NCBI GenBank assembly: GCA_973895155.1
Contig: OZ316893.1
Coordinates: forward strand, 27,962,001 to 28,026,000
Direction: 5' to 3'
From: Marsupella aquatica
Taxonomy: Eukaryota; Marchantiophyta
Length of the DNA: 64,000 bases
The first letter of the stretch is position 1. Each line of letters opens with the position of its first letter. Of this stretch, positions 1 through 11,737 are shown in pieces. The notes under the pieces are model-generated. The model was given only the letters and a program-made list of their open reading frames with translations, had not been told where the DNA came from and did not search any database. The translations under genes and the position numbers were made by a program.

Positions 1-523
1 ATTTCTCATTCTCAGATGTCCATATTGGATCCCAACTCTCACGAATTTCTTGAGTACAGGTGAGAAGCACTCCCTCAGCATCGGTAGGCTGAACGTAAAA
101 CCTCATTCCAATCGAAGAATTGTATCCCATGCTAAGGAAGCAATCTTTGAGCTTGTCGATGGAAGAACTATCTTTCTGTAGAGTTTGGACAACCTCCATA
201 TGCACCAATCGACATAGTGGAATTCGTGGAGGCTCTTTGTCAAACCCTCTGAAATCCTTCCCAAATGACATGACATGTTTTGAAATAAGATCCGTCTCAG
301 AAAACTAAACATCTTGAATCGCAAATGTGTCAAGATTCTCCATCTTCTTTCTCGCTGGCTTGGCAAATGAAATACCAGAGATTGGAACAAGCGATGCGGT
401 GGACCTCATTACTCGACGCGTATACACCGAACCAGAGAATGAAGACTCAGAAGACTCACAATATCCATGATCCTGATCCCCAACCACACTATACCCCCTC
501 GACAAGGAGCGGATTGCATCCAT
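1..523 (-). pseudogene. Unrecognised gene fragment, off left edge
   Basis: I do not recognise this protein. Reading leftward from an ATG at 523 the frame is open to the window edge except for one TAG at 305-307. The stretch after the stop reads as ordinary protein (for example FRGFDKEPPRIPLC, then SMGYNSSIGMRFYVQPTDAE and REIRESWD-like sequence near the edge), which argues that both halves were one coding sequence. No domain, membrane segment or signal peptide is visible. It faces away from the MULE pseudogene that starts about 0.9 kb to its right, with palindrome-bearing DNA between them. It may be a transposon-borne gene or a host gene remnant; the C-terminal part lies outside the window. 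Confidence 0.45.
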
Positions 524-837
524 CGTCTTTACGATGAAAGGTGTACGAACAGAATTCTCACGACTGATTACCAATTCTCCGTACTATATTAACAGTTGCG
601 GCCGTATTATATCCGATCAATGAGTGCTATTCCCCTCTTTGTAATCGGTTGGAGAGACGTTACTCATTGCGAACGACGAGATTCAATTTTATTTATCCGT
701 GACAGAAAGCCGACAATTTAGAAATTGCGATAAGTATTAATGTGAATTACGCTAAAATGTTGTCGTGATCATCACGCTAAATATTAGTTACTGTTAAATG
801 TTACCGTTGTCTCAACACCTTTCAGACAGAATGCAAT

Positions 838-1227
838 GCCAGCGTCGGGCGCTAACGAAGAAGTGACTACCAAATTCAAACACTTATTGGTGAACAAATG
901 CTAGCGCCCGGCGCTAGCCATTTGAATAATTTGATTAACGTTCTATTTTAGTACCAGATATTATCAACAAACTTCCAAATGTACTCGTTTCACCCGTAAC
1001 TAAACTTTACTTGATATTATGGTATTAAGTATATTGTATCAATACTAGCGCCTGGCGCTAGTAACGATTTACTATTTTTGAGCTTTATTTGATCTTGTGA
1101 TGCAATATTTTGAAGAAAAAACATTGATATTTCGTGTATGATTATGCTAGCGCTAGGCGCTAGTCACAAGACTTTTCAAAATAAGTCATTGTTTTTTCCA
1201 ATGATTTTTAGGTAGCGCCCGACGCTA
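838..1227. repeat. Five GCTAGCGCC-type palindromes
   Basis: Five imperfect palindromes of 15-19 bp lie at 838-856, 900-918 (gctagcgcccggcgctagc), 1044-1062, 1146-1164 and 1213-1227. The consensus is CTAGCGCC..GGCGCTAG, so each could fold as a short hairpin. The same unit returns inside an intron of the MULE pseudogene, downstream of it, and near 34.7 kb. Otherwise the stretch 524-1450 is AT-rich and I see no gene in it. Confidence 0.75.
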
Positions 1228-1450
1228 ATGAAATGGATGCACTTGTATAGGCTATTATCTAGTCATATTCATGTAATAAATATTCCTGACACCCGCACTT
1301 TCCGGGAAAAAAGGACAAATGTCTCATTTATGATTTCAACGGACGCAAAGTTGTGCGTGTTCTCTGTCGTATTGGAACGTCTCTTTTAATGGCCGGTGGT
1401 CCTTGAAGGGGTGGTATAAGCAACCAATACGGTCGGGATTGGGTTAGTGC

Positions 1451-3052
1451 ATGAATTTCCTTTGGCCTAAACTTCATTCATCTACAATGTCGCGCTCAAT
1501 TGTTATTACACGTGCTTGTACCGGGGACGTCGTCAAGGTTCCTGTGCAAGTTTCTGATACTTACAAGCAAGTAAGCAAGACCTACCTGTGCGGGAGATTC
1601 GATTTGAGAATCAATGACATTGAGTCGATTGTTCTTGAGGAGTCATTGAGTGGAGGACTTGAACCAGCTGCGGCATTTGATGTGGATGACGGAATACGTT
1701 TCTGGCACATGAATGTAGGACTTCGTTACACGCTTCATGTCAGACCTACTCCTCTTCAATCGGTTGTTCAGGACATTCCGCCCCAGGTTGTTGAAATATC
1801 TGAGAGTGAAGATGAGGAAGTTGCGCCCAATCCTCCTGAGAAGCACAAAGTTCCAGGCTCGAGTTGCCTTAAGAGTGAACCGGTGGCCACTTCCGGAGGT
1901 GTCCAGAAGGTTTACCGGCGGAGTGCAATGGACGCCCTACTCAAGGCCATGGGCCATAGTGAACTGTCAAGATTTATCTCGGTAGGGGACTTCCGACACG
2001 ATCAAGTTCCTTGTTTGCCAAACAAGTACAAAGGAAATGTTGTATTTGAATTGCCTCCCATTGTGGGAATGCAGTCCAAAGGATCTAGACTTCGTGACAT
2101 GGACCGTGCCAAAGATTGTTACATTTGGACCAGGGATTTTCCAATGACCGCAAACGTGCAACCAAAGAAACACTGGGAGTTTGGTAAAGTCACTTGTACT
2201 AGGTTCGTCGAGTGCGGAAACAAGTCCTGTGAATATTTTTGGCAAAAGAAGAGATGCAATCAAAAGCGTGGGCTGGTACCCCTAAGCTTAGTGGCCAGCA
2301 TGTGGTGGGTTCGTTCATTGAAGAGGGTGGTATAGTATGTCACTACTGTGAACAGATTCCTTTCTATGTGGACTCTTGCCCTGCTCGCTTGTTCTATATG
2401 TATCCACAGGTTCTACTTGATACAGAAACCTGTAGACACATGTCTCGGCTCGCAGTTCATATAGGTGAACATAACCATCCGAGTAGAAAAGTTTTCTCGA
2501 GGAGCGCTGAAAAGATGGCCAAGGACTTAATAAAAAGAAATCACGAAGCCAATCCTCTTGCAAAGCCGGCTGGGATTTTGAATTCGACGACTGGTTCGCT
2601 TGTGAAAGCTCTTTGCGAGAACATTGACGACATCGTAGATATTGAAGAAACAGAAATTTGGAAGTCTCTCATGGTTCTCTCTTCTCCTCAGAAATTTGCA
2701 TCCCTTTGTCGTAGCGTTTGAATGGACCAAGCTGGTCGTGGTGAGTTAGATTTCCTAGCTTGAATGCAAAGGTCAAATAATATTTCTTTCCTCCAAAGGT
2801 ATCTTCTGTCGGGTCAGGGTTGTTTAGCAGATCCGCCCCACATATTCAAAATGTCAGTCAAGGGTCATGGATCTGGTGTAGATCTTCTACGGCAGATGCA
2901 ACCTAGCGAAAGACTGGAAGGGGCTTGGGTGAGTTTTGATGTCATGAAGCGAGTGACAACCGACTTTTAGCGCACACGTTTAGCGCACACGTTTACGATC
3001 ACAACTTTCGAGCTCTTTGTACAATATTCACATGCGAACTAAAAGCTGAGGA
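1451..3052 (+). pseudogene. MULE-like transposase, 5' half
   Basis: This is the N-terminal half of a Mutator-type transposase-like protein; the rest is at 18,306-20,536. The ATG at 1451, or a second at 1487, opens a 294-codon frame. The frame then shifts near 2260 into a second that carries a Cys/His cluster (CHYCEQIPFYVDSC, then HIGEHNHP), similar to the N-terminal zinc-binding region of MULE and FAR1-like proteins. Two in-frame TGA stops follow (2719-2721, 2761-2763). Coding resumes with HIFKMSVKGHGSGVDLL and an AHVYD-type segment leading toward the DDE catalytic region. Frame is also lost near 2970, where a 13-bp unit (tttagcgcacacg) is duplicated in tandem. The coding sequence stops exactly where element A starts, and using one copy of the GAGGA duplication the reading continues at 18,306 (A-E-D-T-E). 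Family assignment is by eye. Confidence 0.7.
3048..3052. repeat. Target-site duplication of element A, left
   Basis: GAGGA immediately before TGTAGTTTG. The same five bases follow the right end of element A at 18,306-18,310. Removing A with one copy restores the MULE reading frame. Confidence 0.85.
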
Positions 3053-4273
3053 TGTAGTTTGTTATGAAGAACCAAAAACACACTTAAAGGTCCTCAAACT
3101 CGGTATTCATTCCCGTAAAGAACAAGATGGGGTTGATTTGATACATAAAAACACAAATGAGAGTTTAAGAACTCTCTTTAACACATAGTAATCAGGATTG
3201 ATTACTTTACTAAGGTATTTTGAAGATCGCTCGACAGCGGTGAGTGGTTTTTAATGACAACTCAGCATCATGTAACCATAAATTAATGAAAAGGAAATGA
3301 TTAACAAAACACAAGGAAAAATATCTCAAAGTATGCTAAGGGAGTCTGGAATAGACCAAGGTTACTCCTTAGACATAAGTTAAAATGAAAAGACTTAAGG
3401 ATTCAAATCCATATTGCTTTTCAGATCTAAATTGCTTACTAGAGTACTCTTTTAAAATGCCGTCAACATGTCTTATCCTTTCTTTCTAAATGGTACTCAG
3501 ATAAGATCTAAAAGGTAGCTACTTCAACATTTAGGTGGTACTAAGCAACATGAAAGAAAATCCATCACTTTCAAATAAGACTTAAACTCAGTGAGTTAAC
3601 TCTAAGAACTCAGGAGATTGTAATGAGTCACCAAAGAGGAATTTGTCATCAGATCTCATAAGATTTACACAATTGGAATTTTACTTCCCATGATTTATTC
3701 AAAGGATTAAACCACAAGAAGGAGGAAAGTCTTCTCCTGGTGTCAAGCTTGATCTCGAACTCTTAACATTCATGATCAACTGGCAGAACACCAAGGAAAG
3801 GCAAAAATTGCTAAACTTTACCATCATCTACACTAGTGGTAGAGGGGTCTTATAGTAAAAATCTACTGAGTGAGAGGTCACAGGGTCGAAGAGACATGCC
3901 TCTTCATACCCCTCAAAATTTTAAAATGGCGATTCAGTAAGTGAAAAGCCGGAAAAATGGCTAAGTATGAACTCGTAACTAGTAAACTATTAACTCGTAA
4001 TCGGCTGTCTATCGGAACTCGTAATCGGAAACTAGTAACTCTTAAACTAGTAAAAGCTAAGTCGTAACTCGTAATCGCGGTAAAGTAAAGACTTGATGAA
4101 TTCAACTATTTTTAACTTCCTAACTATAAGTCAGAAAACTCTGAGATTTTTCCAGGAGGTTTTCCTAGGTACAGATTATACACTAAAGAAGTATGACAGC
4201 TTCCAAAGCTCTAGAATGCATTTCTAAAAATCAGATAAGATGCACTACTCTAAAAACTAACTAAAAGACTTCT
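3053..4273. other. Element A left noncoding region
   Basis: About 1.2 kb without a convincing ORF, lying downstream of the element A stop codon on the minus strand. It aligns along almost all its length with 60,775-61,970, with scattered substitutions and small indels, which shows it is an inherent part of the element. It contains AG-rich blocks and, at its right, the CGTAACT array. Confidence 0.7.
3969..4090. repeat. CGTAACT/AGTAACT minisatellite, left
   Basis: Degenerate tandem runs of actcgtaa/actagtaa, about 7 bp per unit. A second array of the same motif lies at the other end of element A (11,530-11,700), so the element carries the motif near both ends. The second copy of A has a variant (gtaaaagc) at the corresponding left place. 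Confidence 0.7.
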
Positions 4274-4370
4274 TCAAGCTTGCTGTCGGATGTTGTCGGG
4301 TTCCAGCAACTCCACAAGGGTAACAATTTGGTTGTGAGTAACCTCCATCAGTTCAGCTTGGCGTGGGGAT
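4274..4370 (-). pseudogene. Element A ORF, 3' end (cut off by element B)
   Basis: This is the last 31 codons of the element A protein plus its TGA at 4274-4276, reading SPRQAELMEVT and ending ELLEPDNIRQQA. In the second copy of A the same residues directly follow the body of the ORF (62,063 down to 61,971). Here they are separated from it by the 4.66-kb element B. The junction fits exactly when one GGGAT is kept. Confidence 0.85.
4366..4370. repeat. Target-site duplication of element B, left
   Basis: GGGAT directly before TGTGATGCC; repeated at 9,031-9,035. The uninterrupted site is visible in the second copy of element A at about 62,062-62,068 (ggggatcctc). Confidence 0.88.
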
Positions 4371-4485
4371 TGTGATGCCTAGACAGGAATCACTCGGCCG
4401 GTTAAGTGGGTAAAGCAAGAAGGCACCCTAGGAACACCTTAGTATAGTGACAAAACAAGGAAAATATAAACAATTAGGGGCAACC

Positions 4486-7400
4486 ATGGAACCCGGGCAG
4501 AGGCCGGAGGTAAGGCTAAGGGTGAAAACCCGATTAGGGTTAGGGCGCGTTAAGCGTCGGCGGCTAGGAAGGATCAACGGGAAGAAGGACCGGCAGAGGA
4601 GAGGGGTAAGGAGCGCTTGCAGGAGATGGTGGCTCATTTGTGAGCACGAACTAGGCAGACGACTACGGGAGGCCAACTACTGTCAGCTGCTTAGGCAAGC
4701 ACTCGGGGAGAGAGTAGATACCGACGATCGACCTAAGGAGGGTATGAGCAACGTCAATCAAGCGGCACATTTCTGGGGATGCCTGTTCGAACGGGCAACT
4801 GAGTACATCAAGACTTACGAGGACGAGGAATCAGAAAGGGCAGCTCGAGAACGGCAGGAGCTCGCTCGATTGTGGGAGCTGCAAAAGACGGCTTTCTTAG
4901 GAGGCGAACTCATCAAGGACGAGTTCCTGTGGACGCCTACTTCCAATCAACTCGACGATCTTCTGTTTTGCAAAGACAGCGTCGTCGGCATCCGAGAGGC
5001 CATCAAGAACTGCAACGACATACACTGGGAATTAAAGGGTAGCACGGAAAGGTGGACCCAGGCAACGGTGCTAGGAGAAACCTCCACGGCAGCAGAGATG
5101 AAGAGGAAGGGAGCCGTCAACGATGAAGCCACCCCGGCAAAAAGAACAAGGTCGGCGGCACCAAAGAAGCCAGCCGAGCAGCAGAGCAGGAGGCAGGGAG
5201 AAGCCGAAGAGGAGGAGGTCGATCCCATCAAGGCCATTCCAACCAGGGATGACACCTGGAAGGGCTGGGCGGCAACCCTACCGGTGGAGGTGCAACTACA
5301 TTTTGCACGGGAGGAGGATGCATGCTTTACGGCCATGCAGACCAAGAAGTACCAAGGCTTCATGGCCGGATCCGGCTTGGAGGCCTTTGTAAGATTACCA
5401 TGGCTGAAGCCGGAGGTACCGGAGTCAGACCTATTAGAATTCGTGGGGTCATGGGAACCCGAGACCAATTGCACGAGGATATATGGGAAGGATTTCTATC
5501 TTACTCCCAAGGTAATTGCCGAAGTGTTTGGCCTGCCGATAGGCAATAAGACCAAAGTTGATACCAGGAAGACCTTGCCTGACAAGGAGTTCCGGTCGTT
5601 CCCCGGGCCATCAACGAAGAATGGCTTCTTCCGGAACACCTGCACCAACCCGCACATAGGAGAGATGATCGACTTCTTGCGGGTGACCATGCATTGTAAC
5701 TTGCCGAGGGCAGAGATCGGCAAGGCACAGGTCTATCTGGCAGAAAGGCCAGACCCAAGCCGGGACTACAACGGGTACCTCCTCAACCAATTGAAGAAGA
5801 TCTTAAAGGAGGAGCAGCAGGTAATCGGCATGGGGAGCGTGTCGCGGCTTGGCTATCACATGCCGCTGTTGTGCCGGTATGCCAGAGGTCAGACTTTTGC
5901 CCCGGTACTTCCCCTGCAGGTAAGGGCACCTGAGGAAGCTCCAACGCCGAGGCCGTTGGCTGAGAAGCCTCAACCACCTGTTAGTCCTACGATCGAGCAG
6001 GTGTTTAGGCCCAGGAAGGAAGACTTGCCGATGCAGCAACCAGGCATGCAGAGTCTGCTGAAACTACTGGAGAAAGAAAGGAAATCGGCATCGGCAACAA
6101 CAACGGCAACGGCAACAATGCAGGACACTACTACAGAGGTAGGCCTACACCGGCTCACAAGAGAAAACCCCTTTGCTGGAGACAAGGAGAGAATCAGGCC
6201 GGAATCCAAGCCAGGTGTTCGAATGTACGTGGGAACCTCAAGCTCCGAATCTGAGGCAGAATTGCCTGAAGCTCCTACCGACGAAGAGGAGAGGGAGAAG
6301 CCGGACGTCCAAGAGGTAGAGGAGGCAGTGGAGGACTGCAGCCATGATAATTCCGGCTATGGGTCGGACCATCACGTTCCAGGAGTAAGGACCTGTGGCC
6401 GGTTTGTCCCCACACTTCCAAGGGTAGTGCAAGGGGACCCCAACCAGCAGAGTAGCCCTGAGTCTCCCCCACCAGATGTTGCTCCCCCGAGCTTCGACGG
6501 CATAAAACAGACGGTGCAGGAATTTCAGGAGCGAATCAAGCAGGAGGAAGAGGCCGCCCTGGCTAAGGAAAAGGATTTACCAGGAGGAGATTGGCCGGAG
6601 GACATCAGGTGGCTAGCCGAAAAAGGAAGCAAACCTCTAGCCACGATTGAAGAGATCCGCAGGACGGCTTGGGAGCAGAGGCCACGATGGGCGATGCCGA
6701 TCACTTCTACTTACTCCACCTACGCTAAGAATAGAGCCATGGAGTATGGTGAGATGTGTGGGGAACTTGCGCTCGGCATCTTTGGAGAGGAGTTGGAGGT
6801 AGGACCCTTTTTCCATAGGGAGCAGTTGGAGAAGCACCAATTAGAAGAAGTGGTGGCTTTAGAGAGAAGCAAGAAGGACGAGGTCATTCGGCGGCTTAGG
6901 AGGATGGAAGCCAAGATTGAAGATCTAAGGGCGGCCAAGAAAGCCCAAGATGAACTGCGGATTAAACGACATGAGCTGAACATCATGCAGGGGCAGTTGG
7001 ACACCGCGCAGGCTGATAATCAGAATATCAAGGATAAACTGACTCAGACGCAGGAAGAGTTGGCCGACACGATCAAAGAGAGGGAGAAGTGGAAGCAAGA
7101 GCTGAAGAATACAGAGGAGGCCCACATAACAGCCAACAGCCGGGCCATGGCGGAGACCCAAAGAAAGGAATGGGCGTTGAAAGGGGAGCTCGAGAAAATC
7201 CGCGGAGCCCTTGAGCAGAAGGAGGTCGAGTTAGGGAAATCCTATCAAGGGATTATGGCGCTGCAGCAGGAGCTTGCGTCCCTGACGGCCAGCTTCAAGG
7301 CCGACCTAAGGGAGAAGGACGAGATGCTCGAATAGACTTACGCCAAGATGAACCAGATGGAGTCTGTCATCATTGCAGAGCTCGACAAGGAGCTAAGAGC

Positions 7401-8109
7401 AACCCGGGAGGAGAGGGCTACCTTGAAGAAGGAATTGGAGGAAGCCCACAGGGAGCAGGAGGAGGCCAAAAACGAGCTGGAGGGGGCACGTAAGGACCTG
7501 GATGAAACCCAAGAGGAGTTGGAGGAAATCACGAGGAAGATGGAGAACCTACAGCGGCGGGCCGACAACCAAACAGAGCGGCTGAAGAAACAAGCCGCAG
7601 TATTTAAATGCTTAGCTGCAGCAGGTCCATCTCCCGTTGGGACAAACCAGTTACCAGGGGTGGTAATTGCCGAAGGACAAGCCGCGTCAACTGCACCAGT
7701 GCCGGAAGTAAGTGGGAAGGGGAAGGGACCAGCTGCCGAGCCACCAACGAAGAAGAAGCGGAAACCTTCAGGGTCAAGGAGTAATACGACTTCACAGGCC
7801 GTGGTGATCAAGGAGGTAGACCCAGCACCGACCCCAGACAGGGTCACGGCTAAGGATCCAACTACCCTAGGGGAAGGGGAGGCCGAAGCCGTGGGAGTGG
7901 CTGAGGCCGAAGCCGTGGGAGTGGCTGAGGCCGAAGCCGTGGGTATTGCCGAGGCCGGTGTCGAGGCTGAAGCCGAAGGTGGACCCAGTCAGGCCGATGG
8001 AGAGTTGACTCGGTCAAGGGCAGGTAATCTGTCAGTAGGCGGGCCAACGGCAGTGGCTGAGGAGGAAGTGTTGGGGGCGTCCATTGAGGATCCACCACCG
8101 GTGTCGTGA
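4486..8109 (+). pseudogene. Element B protein, gag-like/transposon-associated, one internal stop
   Basis: About 1,207 codons from the ATG at 4486, interrupted only by a TAG at 7333-7335 (MLE stop TYAKMNQ); the frame continues unchanged, so this is probably one recent nonsense change. Residues 1-60 are very basic. Around residues 340-360 is IYGKDFYLTPKVIAEVFGLP, which resembles the start of the plant family Pfam calls putative plant transposon protein (PF20167, from memory). An acidic/proline-rich middle follows, then a long coiled coil (about residues 780-1,030, heptads rich in E, K, Q). A basic patch KKKRKPSGSRS may be a nuclear localisation signal. Near the end is a short degenerate repeat of AEAEAVGV. 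No protease, integrase or reverse transcriptase motif is visible. The layout suggests a structural, gag-like protein, but its function is unknown. Confidence 0.7.
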
Positions 8110-9030
8110 CGGTGCAAGGGCGCCGTTCCTTTTAGGGAGGGCGGACGTGGAGGGAGGAGGCGTGAGTGGGCAGGGCGGGCGCGGATCTCCACGTTTAGGA
8201 TTAGGATCAGAACCAGGAGCGGCCCTGACACTTAGCTTAGTGGGATTGCGGTCCCACTGGTAGGAGCAACACTTGTGCTCCTGCCTTGCTGTACATAGGT
8301 AGATTCGGGCAAGTAGATTACTGTCAGGTAGATTAGGCTTACGATGCAAAGAATGGTGGATCCACTACCAGGATAAGTACCTGGGCAGCGGGGAGCTCAG
8401 GGCCTCTTCTTTAGCAAGTTTTTAGTTTGCACCAGCCGGGTTGGGATCAAGTAGTACGAGAAGCTCTCGGTTAGTCATACAGTGACCCTTGTGTATATTC
8501 ATGTTTCCTCATGCCTAAGAGCTGAATAGAGTTGGCCTCACGGCTTAGTTCGCAGAACTTGTGTATGAGATGTACTGTTTGTATGGCAAGTGCATGGTAT
8601 GACTCAGTCAGAATGAGTCATTTTGCTATTTGTGTGTCGCATTAACTTGTGTGAAGAGTGCCCACATCAACAGAAGGAAGGAAAGTAAGCAGGGGAGTGA
8701 GAGTTGGATGTGTCGAGCTGAGAGAGGTCTTAGCGGCTTAACCAAGCCTATTGGGGATCATTCCGGCGGCGGAATCCAAACATACCTAACAAGACAGAGG
8801 GGAAGACAGGGGAAGACAGGGGAAGGCCTATATTAGGCCGGCTACGTATCTCATGACCCGATGAAGGATCTGTCCAGTATATGTGTGTAAAATGTTAATA
8901 GTAGTAGTAGAAGGTTAGCAGCGTCCCATGCCGCTAAGCCGCGGAAACGGCCTCGCCAAGCACAAAACCTGCGGGAATCGGCTTGAGCTGGGGGGTTTCT
9001 TGGGTTTAGGGAGCCATGGGACGCACCACA
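8110..9030. other. Element B 3' noncoding tail
   Basis: No convincing ORF. The last 200 bases (gttagcagcgtcccatgccg onward to gcaccaca) match 60,094-60,212, so this is a conserved end of the element family. A perfect hairpin lies at 8,599-8,621. Confidence 0.6.
8599..8621. repeat. Perfect 8-bp inverted repeat
   Basis: ATGACTCA, a 7-base spacer, then TGAGTCAT. Both arms contain the TGACTCA core bound by bZIP factors. It could be a regulatory site or chance; only the repeat itself is seen. Confidence 0.4.
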
Positions 9031-9035
9031 GGGAT
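9031..9035. repeat. Target-site duplication of element B, right
   Basis: GGGAT following the CACCACA end of element B; pairs with 4,366-4,370. Confidence 0.88.
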
Positions 9036-11353
9036 CCTCTGGAGTATGGTAGGCACCTCAGTTGTCTCTCAGGATACATCAAAGGCATCCTCTTCATCAA
9101 ATAACATGAATCAATACGAAGGGCTTCTCTGTATATCCCGATCACATCATAGTTGTTGCAGGTAGCAGCATATACTTGGGGATAATGGTACAGGAACTCA
9201 TCACTACTCATCATCCTGGAATAGAAAGGTCGAAGTCTCCATTTGACATCTCTGAAATATCGGTTGAATTCAGCTAGAGTCTGAGAAGTGACATTATTCC
9301 AGATCCTCTGTTTCTCAGCCAATGTACTGGTTAAAACAAGGGTAACCTTAGGTCTTTGTGGTATGTAATCGTGTTGTAGAGTAGTAGACTTCTTGCTCTG
9401 CATCAGGAAGGAAACCACAAAATCCAAGGCATAGGCTGCAAAGTTTCCAAAGTATGCCAGAACTAAGTCTGAATCCTCTACCTCTACATCACCTTGGAGT
9501 AGCATCATAGCAAGAATAGGCCGAAAGTATATTGAGTCAATCCAGAACTCATCAAATTGTGTCATTTCCACTCTAGAAGTACCAAGACACCTAAGATCGA
9601 AGATGTAGCTTGCCTCAGTCTTCTTTAGATAGGAGTATCTCCAGAACTCTCCAACCGGTGGTCTGTTGGCCTGCATTATTTTGCAAGTGGTGGCATACCT
9701 ATGCACTTCTGACTCAGGACGTCTAGGGTACCTGCTTTCGATAGTAGCATTCCGAGGTGTTTGAGTAGATGAAGTGACAACTGCTACAAAGTCTGGATTG
9801 GATCTTAAGGCAGTATCAACATCTTCAAATCCTTGCCTTGGGGATGACTCAAGAGAATTATCATAAGATCTTTAAGTTTCACCATCTGAGGGTGGATCAG
9901 AGTCTTCAGGTAGATCTTTTCTGTCAAAAGGGTGCTCATATTGTGACCGATTGTAGGTGGGTCCTTCTGTGGGTTCGTAGTTAGAATCAGGGCTGTAAGG
10001 TTGCAAACCTAGGCTAGGAGTAGGACTAGCAGTTGGACATTGTTGGATCAAGTTGCGGACCACAAATGCCATCTGTTGAGGTTCACACTGTAGTAGTTCT
10101 AACAAGTCATCCACAATGGCCACACAGCTGATACTATCTGTTACTGGAATAGGCTCACTTGTTTCTAGGGGAGGGGGGTGTACAGTGACAAGAGTACAGA
10201 TCACAAATTCCATTGGTGCTGGTTCTCTTGGGGGAGAGGTCATTCTGACAGGACTTAGCTGATCATGAAATGGTGATCTCAAACTAACAGCCTCCATTCT
10301 CAAATTATTAACAGCGTCGTATAGTCCATCATTACTGCAACTGAGGAGAGATGTCAACTTATCAATAAGTTGCTGATTCAACTCTGCCTTCGAAGGAGTG
10401 GAGGAGTTGGTCCTTAGGTTGACAGTTGCAAGAGCCAGTTCAGCACCGTCGGCTGATTGCTCAGGAGAATCTCTGTCTTCTCCAGCTCCAGGTTGATCTC
10501 TCATATTAACTCTTGGTGAATACACCACGTTATGCAGAGGGTGTCGAACCAGCTCTAAGTTATGAGCAGGTGTCCTATCTAATTCCATCTCAGCATCCAC
10601 ATTCTGATCATGAGAATCCAGGGGAACAGCATCCACTGGTTCTTCCATACTTAGGTCTTCTTCAATGCCTAACTCAATCAGGAGCAGCCCTCTTTCCGTT
10701 TTCTCCTCTGGATATAAACAATCATAAGCATGATAGAGTTGAGACAAATAAATCTGCAGACGAGTGGGTCTACCTGCCTTCATGGTCCTCACCTGATCCT
10801 TCATCACATTGAAAATTAGTAGGGCCCAATTCACCTGGACAGATCCACTGTGTGCGGCTACAATTGTATTCACCAAAGCCACTGGACAGATGGTTGGCTT
10901 CTTCGGGTGTAGAATGGGTACTAGAAATTCCAGAAGCACTCTCAAATCTGGATAAATACACTGTGTTAAATTCCAACCATTGGTGAGATTGCGAGTCCCA
11001 GAGAAGTAAGGTGTAGATAAATCTTTCTTCTTCGAATACAATCCTTCTCCTTCTGAAGGGCAGCGGAAGGCATAAGCAATTTGTTCCACAGTCCATAAGC
11101 TGGGTCGAGCTCGAATAGTTTGTCAAAATTCAGGAGCAAGCACTGACCCCTTTACAAAATCCTGCAAATATGTGTCGAGCTCTACTTCCCAAGGAACGGC
11201 AAGTAGATGCTGCAAACCTAGCTGCTGTAAGGAAGTCCGTAAATTTGCATAGCTATCGGGCGCTGGTGGAATTCGGGCGACTATGCTCTTAGGAATTGCC
11301 AGAGTGTCAACTCGGTACTGTTCATCAATGCCGAGGTTTGCCATAGCTCTCAT
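9031..11353 (-). pseudogene. Element A protein (main part), transposon-associated
   Basis: From the ATG at 11,353 the frame runs left to the element B junction, with two internal stops: TGA at 11,123-11,125 and TAA at 9,872-9,874. The second copy has TAT at the latter place, so it is a nonsense change. The intact protein would be about 800 residues. Around residue 85 is ARPSLWTVEQIAYAFRCP, and about residues 140-190 read VPILHPKKPTICPVALVN followed by NWALLIFNVMKDQV. This layout recalls the putative plant transposon protein family (PF20167, by eye). A long Ser/Pro/Glu-rich linker follows, then a conserved C-terminal domain (YIFDLRCLGTSRVEM, LLQGDVEVEDSDLVLAYFG, RYFRDVKWRLRPFYSR). The start of a hydrolase or polymerase motif is nowhere visible. 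Role in transposition unknown. Confidence 0.75.
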
Positions 11354-11529
11354 CCGATATGTTGAGTGCACTAAGGAGTGGGGGAGCTGGTAGAATCAAC
11401 AGAGGTGGCAGGAATTAAGTTAGGAGTGAGTGCCCAAAGTCTAATTTGCCTTTTCTTTGATTCGCCTTTGCCATCCCGTTGCTAAGTCCCGTTGGAAGTA
11501 GCCGTAAGACGTCGTGATCATCGATCGCC

Positions 11530-11700
11530 AACTCGTAAGGCACAACTCGTAAAGCCCTAACTAGTAAGTCGTAACTAGTATACTCGTAACTAGTATACTG
11601 TCGCAACCCCGTAACTCGTAACTCGTAACTAGTAACTCGTAACTAGTAACTGGAGTTTACTCGTAAACTTACTTTAAACTTGGGAACCGTAACTTGTAGA
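11530..11700. repeat. CGTAACT/AGTAACT minisatellite, right
   Basis: Runs of gtaactagtaactcgtaact with about 7-bp units, in the 5' noncoding part of element A (minus sense). It is cleaner and denser than the left array. It may act as a subterminal recognition array or be simple replication slippage. Confidence 0.75.
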
Positions 11701-11737
11701 CAGAATGCTATCTCCATTCTGTTATCAACAATTAGAG

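Larger units (their letters stand above)
4371..9030 (+). mobile_element. Element B (TG..CA ends, single plus-strand ORF)
   Basis: A 4,660-bp insertion in the element A ORF. It starts TGTGATGCC and ends GCACCACA, so its ends form a short inverted repeat (TGTGnTGC), and it is flanked by GGGAT on both sides. An empty site in the other A copy proves it is an insertion. It holds one plus-strand ORF (4,486-8,109, one internal stop) and a 0.9-kb 3' noncoding tail. I searched by eye for a repeat of the first 100 bases near the right end and found none, so no LTR pair is apparent. A decayed relative of its 3' end lies at 59,740-60,212 and also ends in cgcaccaca. The nature of the element is open: coding solo LTR, trans-mobilised non-autonomous element, or DNA transposon. 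Confidence 0.85.

Noticed and set aside
3053-4370. Element A left part as an LTR paired with the right end
   Set aside because: The right end (cccgctacttaca and the bases before it) has no match in 3,053-4,370, and TGTAGTTTG has no match near 11.3-11.7 kb or 18.25-18.3 kb.
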